Positions 1 to 9,657 of a DNA stretch of 64,000 bases are shown here, piece after piece (the first letter of the stretch is position 1; every line of letters starts with the position of its first letter). Location: positions 15,314,001 to 15,378,000 of the forward strand of contig JASFXZ010000016.1 of assembly GCA_032209605.1 (NCBI GenBank), read 5' to 3'. This stretch comes from Mactromeris polynyma (taxonomy: Eukaryota; Mollusca; Bivalvia; Venerida; Mactridae). The translations under genes were made by a program, and so were the position numbers. The notes beneath the pieces are model-generated. The model was not told the DNA's origin, made no database searches, and was given only the letters and a program-made list of their open reading frames with translations.

Positions 1-51
1 CAGCCATTGATCTCTCAGTGATATAATTTTTCATTCCCTGTATAAACATAC

Positions 52-177
52 CTTGAATCCATTAGCATCACAACCGACAAACACACCGGAAGTGTCGTCC
101 GCGGGTCGTCCTGACTTGAAACTTGCAATTGGTGTGTATGTCGGAAGCGCTTCAGCCCCAGAACAATGCGCAATTAC
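52..177 (-). CDS. Candidate internal coding exon, protein unrecognised
   Basis: Read on the minus strand, this is a 126-nt segment open in one frame (42 codons, phase 0 at both ends). It is preceded by AG and followed by a good donor (AAG then GTATGT). The peptide runs from VIAHCSGAEALPTY to TSGVFVGCDANGFK and contains two cysteines. I do not recognise the family. The acceptor side has a poor pyrimidine tract and lies inside a tandem duplication, so the 5' boundary is uncertain. The rest of the gene would lie outside the window on the left (3' part) or is not visible to the right. Chance open frame is a real alternative. Confidence 0.3.
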
Positions 178-452
178 CTATATCCGAGTAAAATATACAC
201 ATACAGACACTTTTCTACTAAGTTAGATAGAAATTATTTATTGCACATTGATGATGAACTAATTCCTACACTTTATATTAAACATGTTGTGATAATATCA
301 AGGAAAAGTAACCAATTACCTATATCAGAGTAAAATATATATATACAGACAATTATGCTACTAAGTTAGTTCAAAATAATTTATTTCATATTGTTGTAAA
401 ACAAATTACCACAAGTTATATTAAACATCCCGAGATAACATCCACGGTAACT
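171..452. repeat. Degenerate tandem duplication, period about 142 bp
   Basis: Two adjacent copies start with CAATTACCTATATC at 171 and 313 and stay alignable through ATACAGACA, CTACTAAGTTAG and ATATTAAACAT. They differ by scattered substitutions and small indels, so the duplication is old. The left copy overlaps the putative acceptor of the candidate exon at 52-177. Confidence 0.75.
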
Positions 453-499
453 AACAAGTTCACGCGTCGAACTCTGTTATTGTGTGCCGCGGTAAAATA

Positions 500-566
500 T
501 CGCATAGGACGGGTTTCGAAACCATGCATTCTGGTTAAGTAGTCCGGCGCTCTACCACAGCTAAAT
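500..566 (-). repeat. tRNA-like sequence, probably a SINE head or decayed tRNA
   Basis: The minus strand shows a box A-like stretch (TAGCTGTGGTAGAGCG) followed about 30 nt later by a box B-like GGTTTCGAAACCC, the spacing of an internal Pol III promoter. It looks tRNA-Lys-like but the stems do not pair cleanly and box B has an extra base, so a SINE-derived relic is more likely than a working tRNA. Confidence 0.35.
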
Positions 567-3180
567 AAGATCCTTTTAGACAGCTTCGCCACTATTCACC
601 AAATTACCGCAACGTTGCAATTAAAAAGTTACTGAACGAAGAGTTAGTGTATATATCAGCACTTAGGATATGCGTCATGAAAACGATTTGGAATGCAGCT
701 GAAGTCATGGGAAGGTCTTCAATCACATAGCAAAGATATGAATAACCTAGGAACTTTGGGTAGGTCAACTGACCGCATGGAACAAACCCCAACACGGTAC
801 AGCTGCAATACAAAAGTCATGCTCTAGACGGATTGCACAACTGCTTAATTTGATGACTAAATAGTTTATCGAAGGTTTGTGGGCACTTCGTTAAGTTTAA
901 GACTGGAAGCATTTCGCAAAGCAAAATTTATCCTTTTAAATATTTCATCCGTACCAAGATATTCAGAAACTCGAGCTAAGCCAAACTGTAAACAAACAGT
1001 TTAAGTAAAATTGAATTAATTAAGGAAAGACGGATACCTGCATGCCTTTAAGCCATGTGTTCTCTTGCCCTAATATTTCTAACGCCTTTAGTGATACTGA
1101 AAAGCCTTTGGCTATTCAATCATGATTTAATCAATGCTTATTACTATCCTTTAAGTACTATGATTACTTTTTACTTAAGCTTTACAAAGTGCTTAAAACT
1201 ATATTTTCAGTCATTTGATAGTGTTATCAAAAGTCCTTTCAGTACTTTGATTCTTACTCACTCTTTAATGAATGCTTAGAATTGTTGTTTTAGGTATTTG
1301 ATTATTTATACATGCTTAAATGGATGATTAAAACTATATGTATTTACCTGCATTCACGCGTATGACCTGATGGCAGAAGCACCCGACTACCATCACCAAC
1401 AACAACAGCTGCCCTGAATTCGTACGATACAACCAATAGAAATATCATCTATATAATGATAGTTAACAAATTATACTACAGTGTAATCTCAATTATATCT
1501 GTTTTTTAGTTAAAATCCTTAATACAGCTAAACCTCAATAATAAGACCACACTAGGACCCTTGAAAACTGGTTATATTGAGATAGTCTAAATATTGAGAT
1601 TGACTGAAGAACAAAACAGCGAAAATGGACTTGAAAATTGTGTTTTTAATTTTGAGATGGTCTTTTAGTGAGATTTTACAATATTTATTTGCATTGGTTG
1701 TTGAACAATCTCTTAGAACGTTTACCAATCACTCTCGATGGCGGCTTCCTGTGATGCTAACCAGGAGCCTTATTCACAAACAATTTAAGATAAAGCCAAG
1801 ACACCGACTTTAAATTTGCAAACCTTAAATTAACCAGTTTGTCGTTGTCATTCAATCTAAACCGATTAATGTTTGTCTGAATAATTAATGTCAGTTACTG
1901 TTTACTGTTATAACAACATTGAAGCAAAATAACATTCAGATATTCAGTCTTAAAATGTTAAATGTAAATAAGGCCCCAGAACCCATTTTAGTGCAGGCAT
2001 CGAACCTTTAGATCAGGAGCAAGTAGCTCGTCCCGTTCGACTTCTAGGCCTCCCAGAATATGTATGTAAACAGGTCAAATTATTAATTACTATACACTGT
2101 ATCGTATTTTTCTTTAGACACAATAACTGCATAATTATCGTATTAATTTGTTTCCCTAAAAATAAATACCTTACTAGTAATTTAATGGTAACACCAATGG
2201 AAAATGCCACAATGGTCCTATAGATGTGATTTGATGTACATTTATTTACGACCTTTGCTAAAGGTCATTGAACATGAAACAAACTATAAGTACACGGCAT
2301 TATATAACTATTTACTAAATATAATGCAAATGACCGAAAGCAGAATTTTATATGTCGTTGTCTTTTTTTATTGATTTTATGAAGAAGTATTCGTACTATA
2401 ACTCATGAACTTAACCAATTAAAATACATCTTCGCTAATTTCAAAGTGTGCCGATCATCTTTTGCATAGAAATTTCTTGTTTTCTTGTATTTTGTATCAC
2501 ATGCATGATTTAATAAACTTCATAGCCCTACGGAAAATGAATACAATCTATCTTTTTTTGCATGAAAAATTGGTCAATTACGCGAGACACAACGTAAATA
2601 TGCGATAGTGGTTTTAGCCCTATACAGTAAACAATATTTTAGAGAAATTTAGCGATAATGAACTACGTCCGCCGTATCAGAGGAAGACTGATCCAAAGCA
2701 TTCTACACATAATGTTAATTTCGAGTTGTAATTTCATAATAGATAAATACATTTTACAGCATACAACCTGATGTCGTCCGCATTCTTATCCCAGCTGATC
2801 GTGAAAAATATGGTCTAAACTCGGTCTTGTAGACAGCAGTGACCTTACATATATTGCTGTTTTGTTGAGATAAGTAAACCATTAGTTGGTTTTGCGATAA
2901 CATGATCGAAACAAGTAAGGAATTGATTTGCATGTATCTAAGTAGAACTGATAATGCATTAAATATGTATCTAGCCCATACGAACGTTTTTTTACCAGAC
3001 TTCAATCTTTGTTTATTGTAACATTGGCTAAAACAACGTTAATTATAATACCATCCATTAAAATGTATCATCTTACGCACGGACAAAACTCGTAAAAAAC
3101 ATCACTACTTAAAAACTCGTTGTCTTTTTTTCATTTGAAGTAAGATTATGCTCATTTATCTTTACTTTTTGCTTAAAACG
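567..3180. other. Gene-poor stretch, one MITE only
   Basis: Short open frames occur here but none has recognisable domains, plausible splice signals or compositional support. The only structured item is the family C MITE at 1525-1680. The rest is AT-rich sequence in which I see no gene. Confidence 0.5.
1525..1680 (+). mobile_element. Family C palindromic MITE (pogo/Tigger-like ends)
   Basis: Begins CAGCTAAACCTCAATAATAA and ends with the approximate reverse complement AGATTTTACA. The interior matches seven other copies in the window (for example 16946-17124, 28815-28993), including the GGACCCTTG and AATGGACTTGAAAATTGTG blocks. TA flanks and CAGT-type termini are typical of Tc1/mariner-pogo non-autonomous elements. 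This is an old, diverged copy. Confidence 0.75.
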
Positions 3181-4234
3181 TACGAGGGTGTTCCATAAAT
3201 AATTTCATCTGTTCTTTATTTCGTGGAAATCGTGCAATTTGTGCACAAAACCACCTCGTCTCGGTAGAGTGATCACTCACTTGTTACACAGGTAAATATC
3301 TCGCTCACACGTTCACTGACCTTGGTACAGTGTACATTGCTTTATAGCGTATTCATTACACTGTAAATAAAATGACTGGAAAAAGAGCTGAAAACGTGCT
3401 TGAAATTAGGGCTTACATAAAAAGGACGCTACTCGGCATAAAGGCCATAGACATTCACCTTGAGGTGTGTGGCATTTATGGGGAGGGTCAAATGTCTAAC
3501 AGAACTATTTTTAGGTGGGTGGGTAAAGTTCGTACTGGACAGCAGCAACTGAAAGATGCTGCTCGTCCAGGACGTCCTACAACATCTACGACCAAAAAAC
3601 ATCGAACAAATCCGCAATATCCTCAAAAATGATGCTTGATTCACAGTATGGCAATTGGCCCGAATGACAAACATGTCCTTAGCTAGAGTTCATGGAATTT
3701 TGAAGAAACACCTAAAAGTTAGAAAGATAAATGCAAGATGGATACCCCATTTGTTAACGACTGAGCAAAAGAAGACCGGTGTAACAATGGCAAAAGAACT
3801 ACTGAAAATGTATCCAAAATACAGTGAAAAGGCTTTTGAGAATGTAGTTACTGGTGATGAGACCTGGGTGTATTATTTTGAACCAGTGCGGAAGGTTTGT
3901 AGCGGAATCTGGGCAAACTGCGGTGCCAAAGGGCAGAACGGTCACAGGCAAGTTCTATAAAAACGTTGTTCTCAGAAAATTGAAGAACTACTACAAACGT
4001 CGACGCCCCAAAACAGGACTTAAGTACGTCCTTCTTTTGCATGATAATGCATCCGCTCATAAGGCACACATTGTGGCCGACTTTTTGGAGTCAGAGAAGG
4101 TCACCGTCCTTCCACACCCTCCGTATTCGCCAGACCTGGCTCCTTGCGAGTATTTTCTCTTTCCGAAACTCAAGTACCATCTGTCTGGAAAGAGATACAA
4201 TTCGAGAATTGCCCTGGGATCAGCTGTTAAATAA
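3181..4234 (+). mobile_element. Mariner-family DNA transposon, 3'-truncated and broken
   Basis: The left end, ACGAGGGTGTTCCATAAATA at 3181, resembles mariner termini and lies about 190 bp before a transposase reading frame. No matching inverted repeat is found after the transposase stops at 4234; the sequence there (GTGCTCAGAAAGTATGTGTC, 4260) is shared with 10703, so the right end appears to have been lost or replaced by another repeat. The element cannot be autonomous in this state. Confidence 0.85.
3372..4234 (+). pseudogene. Mariner transposase pseudogene
   Basis: Three frames must be joined to follow the protein. The N-terminal helix-turn-helix part (3372 to about 3597) includes the linker segment DAARPGRPTT. 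A frameshift in the A-run near 3595 leads to a second frame that carries an in-frame TGA at 3637 and then QLARMTNMSLARVHGIL and the first catalytic Asp in TGDETWVYYFEP (codon 3855). A further frameshift between about 3900 and 3935 leads to the C-terminal part with the second Asp in LLLHDNASAH (codon 4043) and YSPDLAPCEYFLF. The third catalytic position is Glu (GAG at 4148) with 34 residues between, where mariner normally has Asp. It is a dead copy of a cut-and-paste transposase. Confidence 0.9.
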
Positions 4235-4608
4235 TGATAACCATGCTCCTACTTGCCTGGTGCTCAGAAAGTATGTGTCCCATAAATCAGAACTGACTGG
4301 ACCTTCATGTAGGGGTGACACAATGATAACTGACCACTTTAGTATGTCCATGTTTCCTTTAGAGATACTCATATCAAGCATATTTCTAAGGCAAAGTGTA
4401 TTGTGGAATAGTCTGGAACAGACATGTCGCGTCTTTATTGTGTCTTCAAATGATGTCAAACAATTAGTCTAGCGCTTCGTATTATTCCCACAATCGCATG
4501 ATTATATTTAGTAATAAAGCCATTGTTAATCTCTTCGCTGTTCACACATGACAATTTGTCATTAATATTTCCCAACAACTCATTATACATTGAATCACAT
4601 AAGTAATA

Positions 4609-4727
4609 CAGTAAAACCTCAATTAAAGACCACCTCAATAATAAGACCACCTCAAAATTAAGAACCATTTTCAATTTCATTTTCACTGGTTTTCCTCTTT
4701 AATGAACCTTAATATTAAGGCCACCTC
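4609..4727 (+). mobile_element. Family C MITE, right end missing
   Basis: Starts CAGTAAAACCTCAATTAAAG after a TA and carries the AAGACCACCTCAA blocks and the ATTTTCACTG segment of the family. It stops being alignable after AAGGCCACCTC, short of the complementary right terminus. Confidence 0.75.
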
Positions 4728-5250
4728 ATGTATAACGTACATAATTATACAGTATAATACCAATGCGTCTCTAAAGAATGCACCCAACCAGTTATATCAT
4801 CCTGTGCAATTTGTCCATGTTTTCTTATATATTTGAAATGGGCTGCGCCATGACAAAGCTGGTATTAGTGACGTTATCATTGGTTATGACGTTGAGTATT
4901 TCCCAACCAAAGTGTTGACGTCACAAACAAAGCGTATTCCCCAAAGACATTTTGGAGGCCGAAATGTGATTTATATAGAGAGAAAGAATTAAACGAACGA
5001 GTGAATTTTTATAAGTATTGAATAATTTAATATTTCCATTTGAAAAACAGACGGGTTTTTTCTCAAGAATTATGAACATTGTGACGTGACGTCATCATTT
5101 TGTACCTAACTTTTGCTTTTTGTTCTTAATATTACAATTGCTATACAAAGAAAAGTAGACGTTCGATTTTTCTACTTTTGGTATCAAATTAAAGTTGAAA
5201 CATACATCTATTCGATAATGTAAAAACCTGAAAATGCACTTTTTAGTCAC
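4728..5250. other. Intergenic, nothing recognised
   Basis: AT-rich sequence with no supported coding frame and no repeat I could match elsewhere in the window. Confidence 0.4.
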
Positions 5251-5986
5251 TAATAGATAGTTCCAACATCTACAATATTTACCTCCCTTGTTCTTTTGCT
5301 GACAGTTCCAAGGCTGTAATTCGCTATGTGATTGTTGTTTCTGTTTGTGTTATGAATGTGTTTTGTATTTCTCTTTCCCCTATGCAATTCTGTCACTTTA
5401 TACAGTGTTCAGATTGTTTCCTGCCCATGTTTGGCCTATTAAGACCAGTTGTCTTGACTTGTCCTGTGGTCTTTTCCATCCATTAATTCCCACCTCCCCT
5501 TCCCTTACTGCCCACTTTGATTCTCCTAGTTATTCCTTGTGGTCTGCTGGGCCATTCCTTGTGCTTCAGTTCCTTAATATGTGTACCGTTTGACCTCTTT
5601 TAGTGCCTTATGTTTTGTGGATTGTTGTTTTTTCCGAAGATCTGCGTGGGGAGGCATTGTCTTATGTATGTGGCTTTCCCTGTAGTTACGTATTCTCTCT
5701 CTTTTAATCATCAGCCATTTTGATAGGCAAAACTGATAAGCCCTCATAGGAGTGATTTTTAAATCATTATGTGATAATTGAGAAAATACCTAGACAATCA
5801 GAATGTGACAACCACTAAGCCAACTGCCATCATGGGCTTAATGAATAAGTTTATTATATATCAGATTAGTTTATTATAATTTCCATTATATCCCCTATAC
5901 GAACATAAAGGAAATTTGCCTATCAATATGGCAAACAATTAAGAAGAAGGGAGGTAACTATTGTAAATGTGGGAACTATCTATTCA
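5251..5986. mobile_element. Inverted-repeat element interrupted by a family A repeat
   Basis: The outer ends, AATAGATAGTTCC at 5252 and GGAACTATCTATT near 5984, are inverted copies. The match extends about 38 bp on each side through TTACCTCCCTT and AAGGGAGGTAA. Further complementary arms lie inside it (CCATTTTGATAGGCAAA at 5713 and TTTGCCTATCAATATGG at 5917). The left arm is split by a family A insertion at about 5296-5706; removing it makes the two arms continuous. This is a non-autonomous foldback-type DNA element with no coding capacity. Confidence 0.75.
5296..5706 (+). repeat. Family A dispersed repeat, 5'-truncated
   Basis: Starts at GCTGACAGTTCCAAGGCTGT and ends in ATTCTCTCTCTTTTA. It matches the copies at 6372 and 29539 along nearly its whole length, including CCTGTGGTCTTTTCCATCC and GGGGAGGCATTGTC. 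The family has no protein-coding capacity, recurs at least ten times in the window in both orientations, is often 5'-truncated and always ends in a CTCTCTC-type tail. That pattern suggests retroposition, but the class is not established. Confidence 0.8.
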
Positions 5987-6371
5987 CGTTTTGTCGTGGT
6001 GAAAGCTCATAATTTATAGTTTGTGTCAGTTGTGCTGATTCGTTGGTTTTAAATGACAATTCTTCTGCAGTAAAATTGTCTGAACAACAGATGAGACTAA
6101 TTGATAAATGACGCAAAATTATGGTTAATGATAATTTAAACCATGCAGAAAATATGCAGGATTTGAAGTCCTTTCCTCGACTTGATTGAAGATAAATCTG
6201 TATAATCAATAAACATCAAAGGAGTAGTTTGAAACATAAACGAGACGTTAGGAGTCCAGATTGAAACAAATAAGTTGTGTCAAGGTCAAACATATGCAAA
6301 ATGTACTTTAAAATATAATTTTATGTCTACCAGTCAAAACAAAAAAGTCTTGCTTAGTCAATTTATGTATA

Positions 6372-6845
6372 TATGTTGGAAATCAAGGACCATATAGCGA
6401 TTAAGGGTGAGGTTAGCTAGCTGTTAAATCGATTTAAACCCCCAGTATTTTTTGCTGACAGTTCCAAGGCTGTAATTCGCTACATGATTGTTGTTTCTGT
6501 TTATATTATGAATGTGTTTTGTATTTCCCTTTCCCCTGTGCAATTCTGTCACTTTATACAGTGTTCAGATTGTTTCCTGCCCATTTTTGGCCTGTCTTGA
6601 TTTGTCCTGTGATCTTTTCCGTCCATTAATTCCCCCCTCCACCACCCTTCACTGTCCACTTTGATTCTCCTAGTTATTCCTTGTGGTCTGCCGGGCCATT
6701 CCTTGTGCCTCAGTTCCTTAATATGTGTACCGTTTGACGTCCTTTAGTGCCTTATGTTTTGGGAATTGTTGTTTGTCCGGAGGTCTGCGTGTGGAGGCAC
6801 TGTCTTCTGTATGTGGCGTTCCCTGTAGTTACGTATTCTCTCTTT
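6372..6845 (+). repeat. Family A dispersed repeat, longest form
   Basis: Runs from TATGTTGGAAATCAAGGACC through GTTAAATCGATTTAAACCCC to ACGTATTCTCTCTTTG. About 475 bp, co-linear with the copy at 29539-30006. It defines the 5' end that is missing from the copy at 5296. Confidence 0.8.
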
Positions 6846-7226
6846 GCAAACGTTATCAATTTAATTATGTTTTCTATTTCGAATGCAATGTCTCTTACCT
6901 TGTTCGATATTGACGGTAAACTGGAATGAATCGTATATGTACATGTTTGAATATTCTAATATCGCAAGTTAACGCGAGGTTTAAGTAAACCTTACTGAAT
7001 AACTAACGTATCAGGTGAACCAGAATCGCTTAATTATGAAAGCATTTTGATCGAACTCGGAAATAGGTTAATAGTTAATCCTTAATGGCAACTAATCTCA
7101 TTTATTTTAATATTTTCATTCAATTTCATCAAAGGTCGTGACTTGTTGCCAGTAATTTGTTTCTGATGGTAATTTTATTCACAGCACGACAATTAGGAGA
7201 GAGGCTTGTTCTTTATAATTTGAAAG

Positions 7227-7618
7227 TAAGGATGTAAACGATTAACCGGTTAACCGGATAACCGTTCGAACTTGCGGTAACTGGGTAGTAAAATAAAAAA
7301 CCGGTTAATCGTTTGTTTTTTATGATTTTTTTTTTATCATTTTATCATGTTTGATATAAATATTGATGTTTTCTTAAACATAATTGAAATTATTGATATT
7401 TGTTTTTTATCATTTATGTTCGGTATTTAGCAGATGTAAAACAATATCCGAACTAGTACTAACGTCCGAATATCGGTCTTAAATAACGGTGTCATGGTTA
7501 AAATACACACGGCAAAATTCGAAACACGAACCGAATGTCATGTTCGGTTAACCGGTTATCTAATTGGAAGAGTAAAAGGTAAACCGGTTTGCAAAATAAA
7601 CGAATAGTGACATCCTAA
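7227..7618. mobile_element. hAT-like non-autonomous element with CCGGTTAA-rich arms
   Basis: The left end reads AGGATGTAAACGATTAACCGG and the right end reads ACGAATAGTGACATCCT, an imperfect inverted pair. Both subterminal regions are packed with CCGGTTAA-type motifs (7244-7311 and 7547-7590). The AGGATGT-type terminus recalls hAT elements. No transposase is present, and the target duplication is not clear. Confidence 0.55.
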
Positions 7619-8654
7619 AGTGATTCGCAGTGTCACCATTTCTTTGAATGAATACAAGAAGCTAAATTAAGTCTTTATTTGAAGCTAATTGTAAAATCAC
7701 ACGAGGTGAATGTTCTGAAATATTTCTTTGATGCAATGCATTGGCTTGCAGTACGTGACAAGAGTTAATTTGAAACTGTGTTTGTTGTATAAATTGTAAT
7801 CCGTCAACATTGTATTTATAACATAACATACGGTGGAGAGTGGTTTAACACCCAGGTATAATTATTGATATTTCACTAGTGAAATAACATGCGGAAAACC
7901 TCGGCCAACTACGTCAAGTGCCTCGGATATTCGTTAGGCACTACTTTCGGAAATACCATTCGAAAATCATGAAAACAAGATGGCGGCGTGAACGCTGGAG
8001 TGCTGATGAAACGGGATTAGAATCTAATATTTAAGCTATATGAAAACTGAAATATGTGAATTTTTAACTAGAAATGACAACGATAATCCATCTCTCTTAC
8101 GTGAATTTATCGAAGTTAATGAAGTTGTTAATCCGTTTTACGAGAACTGTTTGTTGACCGCACAAAATGTTGAATTTTGCCGCATAGTGCTCCGCCTGAC
8201 ATACACTAGAAGGTGTTATTAGAGTAACGAAGTGGTACGGAAATATCCGAAAGCTGTCGAGAATGCAAAACAAGCGTGACGTAGACGCGGTCAAATGATG
8301 TTGACATATTTATTCATTGAACATTAATGTCTTGTTAATTTGAATTGAACTCGTATCTTGTGGCTGAAAATCAAAAAAGGAAATTATCGGAACTACTTTT
8401 TGATGCGTCAGCTTTTTATTCCGGTTTTGTCACACACGTCATATTTTGATTGTATTTAAGGGCGGTTTTGGCGAAAATCACTCGTTTCTGCTGTTATGTC
8501 ATAAATAGAATCTTACATTCGTGTTCATTTTTATTGAATTTATTAAACTCATCATCTAAAACCGATAAAAACTCGTTTTATCGTTTTTAGGAGACTTGTA
8601 CAATAAATTCAATACTAGTACATACTGACCACTCATATAAGATCCTCTATTTAC
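7619..8654. other. Stretch without a supported gene
   Basis: Holds a GATGGCGGC (YY1-like) motif at about 7979-7987 and a 61-codon open frame at 8040-8222 without recognisable homology. Neither is enough to call a promoter or a gene. Confidence 0.4.
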
Positions 8655-9110
8655 TTCATTGCACTGCGTAATAAAAAATAACACATCGAAATACATGTAT
8701 TACTTCGTAATTACGAAATATTACTTCATGACTAAAAATTATTAATGCATTCGTAATCACGACATTTAATTTCGTAATTACAAAATAAAAATAATTATAT
8801 ATCATTGTTTCGTAATACCGAACAATTATTTCACTTTTACGCAGTATAATTTCTTTTTCACGAAATATTGTTTTGCAATTAAAAACTAAAGTGAGATACC
8901 ACTAATTATTTCGTATTTACGATATATCATTTCGATTAACGAAACAATATTTTGGAAAAACCGAAATAATAATTCGGAAAAAACGAGAAAATATTTCGGA
9001 AAAAAAACGAAATAATAATTCGGAAAAAAACGAGAAAATATTTCGGAAAAAAAACGAAATAATAATTCGGAAAAAACGAAATAACATTTTGGAAAAGACG
9101 AAATAGCATT
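8655..9110 (+). repeat. Dispersed repeat Y, copy 1
   Basis: From GCGTAATAAAAAATAACACA onward it is co-linear with 12296-12650 (copy 2), sharing TACGAAATATTACTTCATGAC, TATATATCATTGTTTCG and AAACTAAAGTGAGATACCAC. The right half of this copy is expanded by tandem units (see 8940-9095). The internal sequence is built from many short TTACGAAAT/ATTTCGTAA words. Confidence 0.8.
8940..9095. repeat. AT-rich tandem array, AATAATTCGGAAAAAACGA type
   Basis: Alternating words GAAATAATAATTCGG and GAGAAAATATTTCGG, joined by A-runs, repeat about four times with a unit near 42 bp. The array forms the right part of repeat Y copy 1. It has no coding potential. Confidence 0.7.
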
Positions 9111-9335
9111 TTAAAATTGTTTCAGGATGTCTCGTTAGGGCCTCCGTATTTTAAGGCATTAGAATAGCTTTGGTATACCTGAGAAAAACGGCAACTCTAA
9201 TATTGGAAAACAGCGGTGGCATATAACGGTACTATAAATAATACGTCATCGTTGTATGTGAATCAAAGACAATCAGTGTTACATTATGAACAAGGACCGA
9301 TATATATATATATGTGGTGAGAGTTGTGATTCGTA

Positions 9336-9657
9336 ATGTCGAATACAACGGACATGTCGCCGAATGTTACGGCTGTCGTGGAAGCGGAAATTTATGAAAT
9401 AACATGGCAGAACATTATTGTTGCCTGCATTTTGTATACTATCACGTTGGCCACACTCGTTGGCAACATTCTTGTGCTGATTGCCGTAAAAATGGACAAG
9501 AAATTGCAGACTACTTTTAATTACTATATCGTAAATTTGGCAATTACCGATGTAGGCGTGGCCACCACCGCCATGAGCTTCATGGCAACGCACACAGTTC
9601 TTGGTTACTGGCCTTTTGGTGAAGCCCTTTGTGCGCTGTGGATTTTCTTTGACTACG
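9336..9657 (+). CDS. GPCR exon 1: N-terminus, TM1, TM2 and start of TM3
   Basis: The start is the ATG of [12 protein letters not shown], the first in frame after a TA-rich leader. It ends GACTACG before GTAAGC, giving residues 1-107 plus one base. It contains the TM1 asparagine, the TM2 aspartate D72, the disulfide cysteine C99 and the ligand-contact D106. The open frame runs on into the intron to 9746, but that extension loses the TM3 pattern. Confidence 0.9.

Noticed and set aside
1981..2060. tRNA-like box B (GGTTCGATGCC) on the minus strand
   Set aside because: No box A at proper spacing and no cloverleaf; at most a SINE scrap.
8040..8222. 61-codon open frame after a GATGGCGGC motif
   Set aside because: Short, no recognisable pattern, no splice or poly(A) support; chance is enough to explain it.
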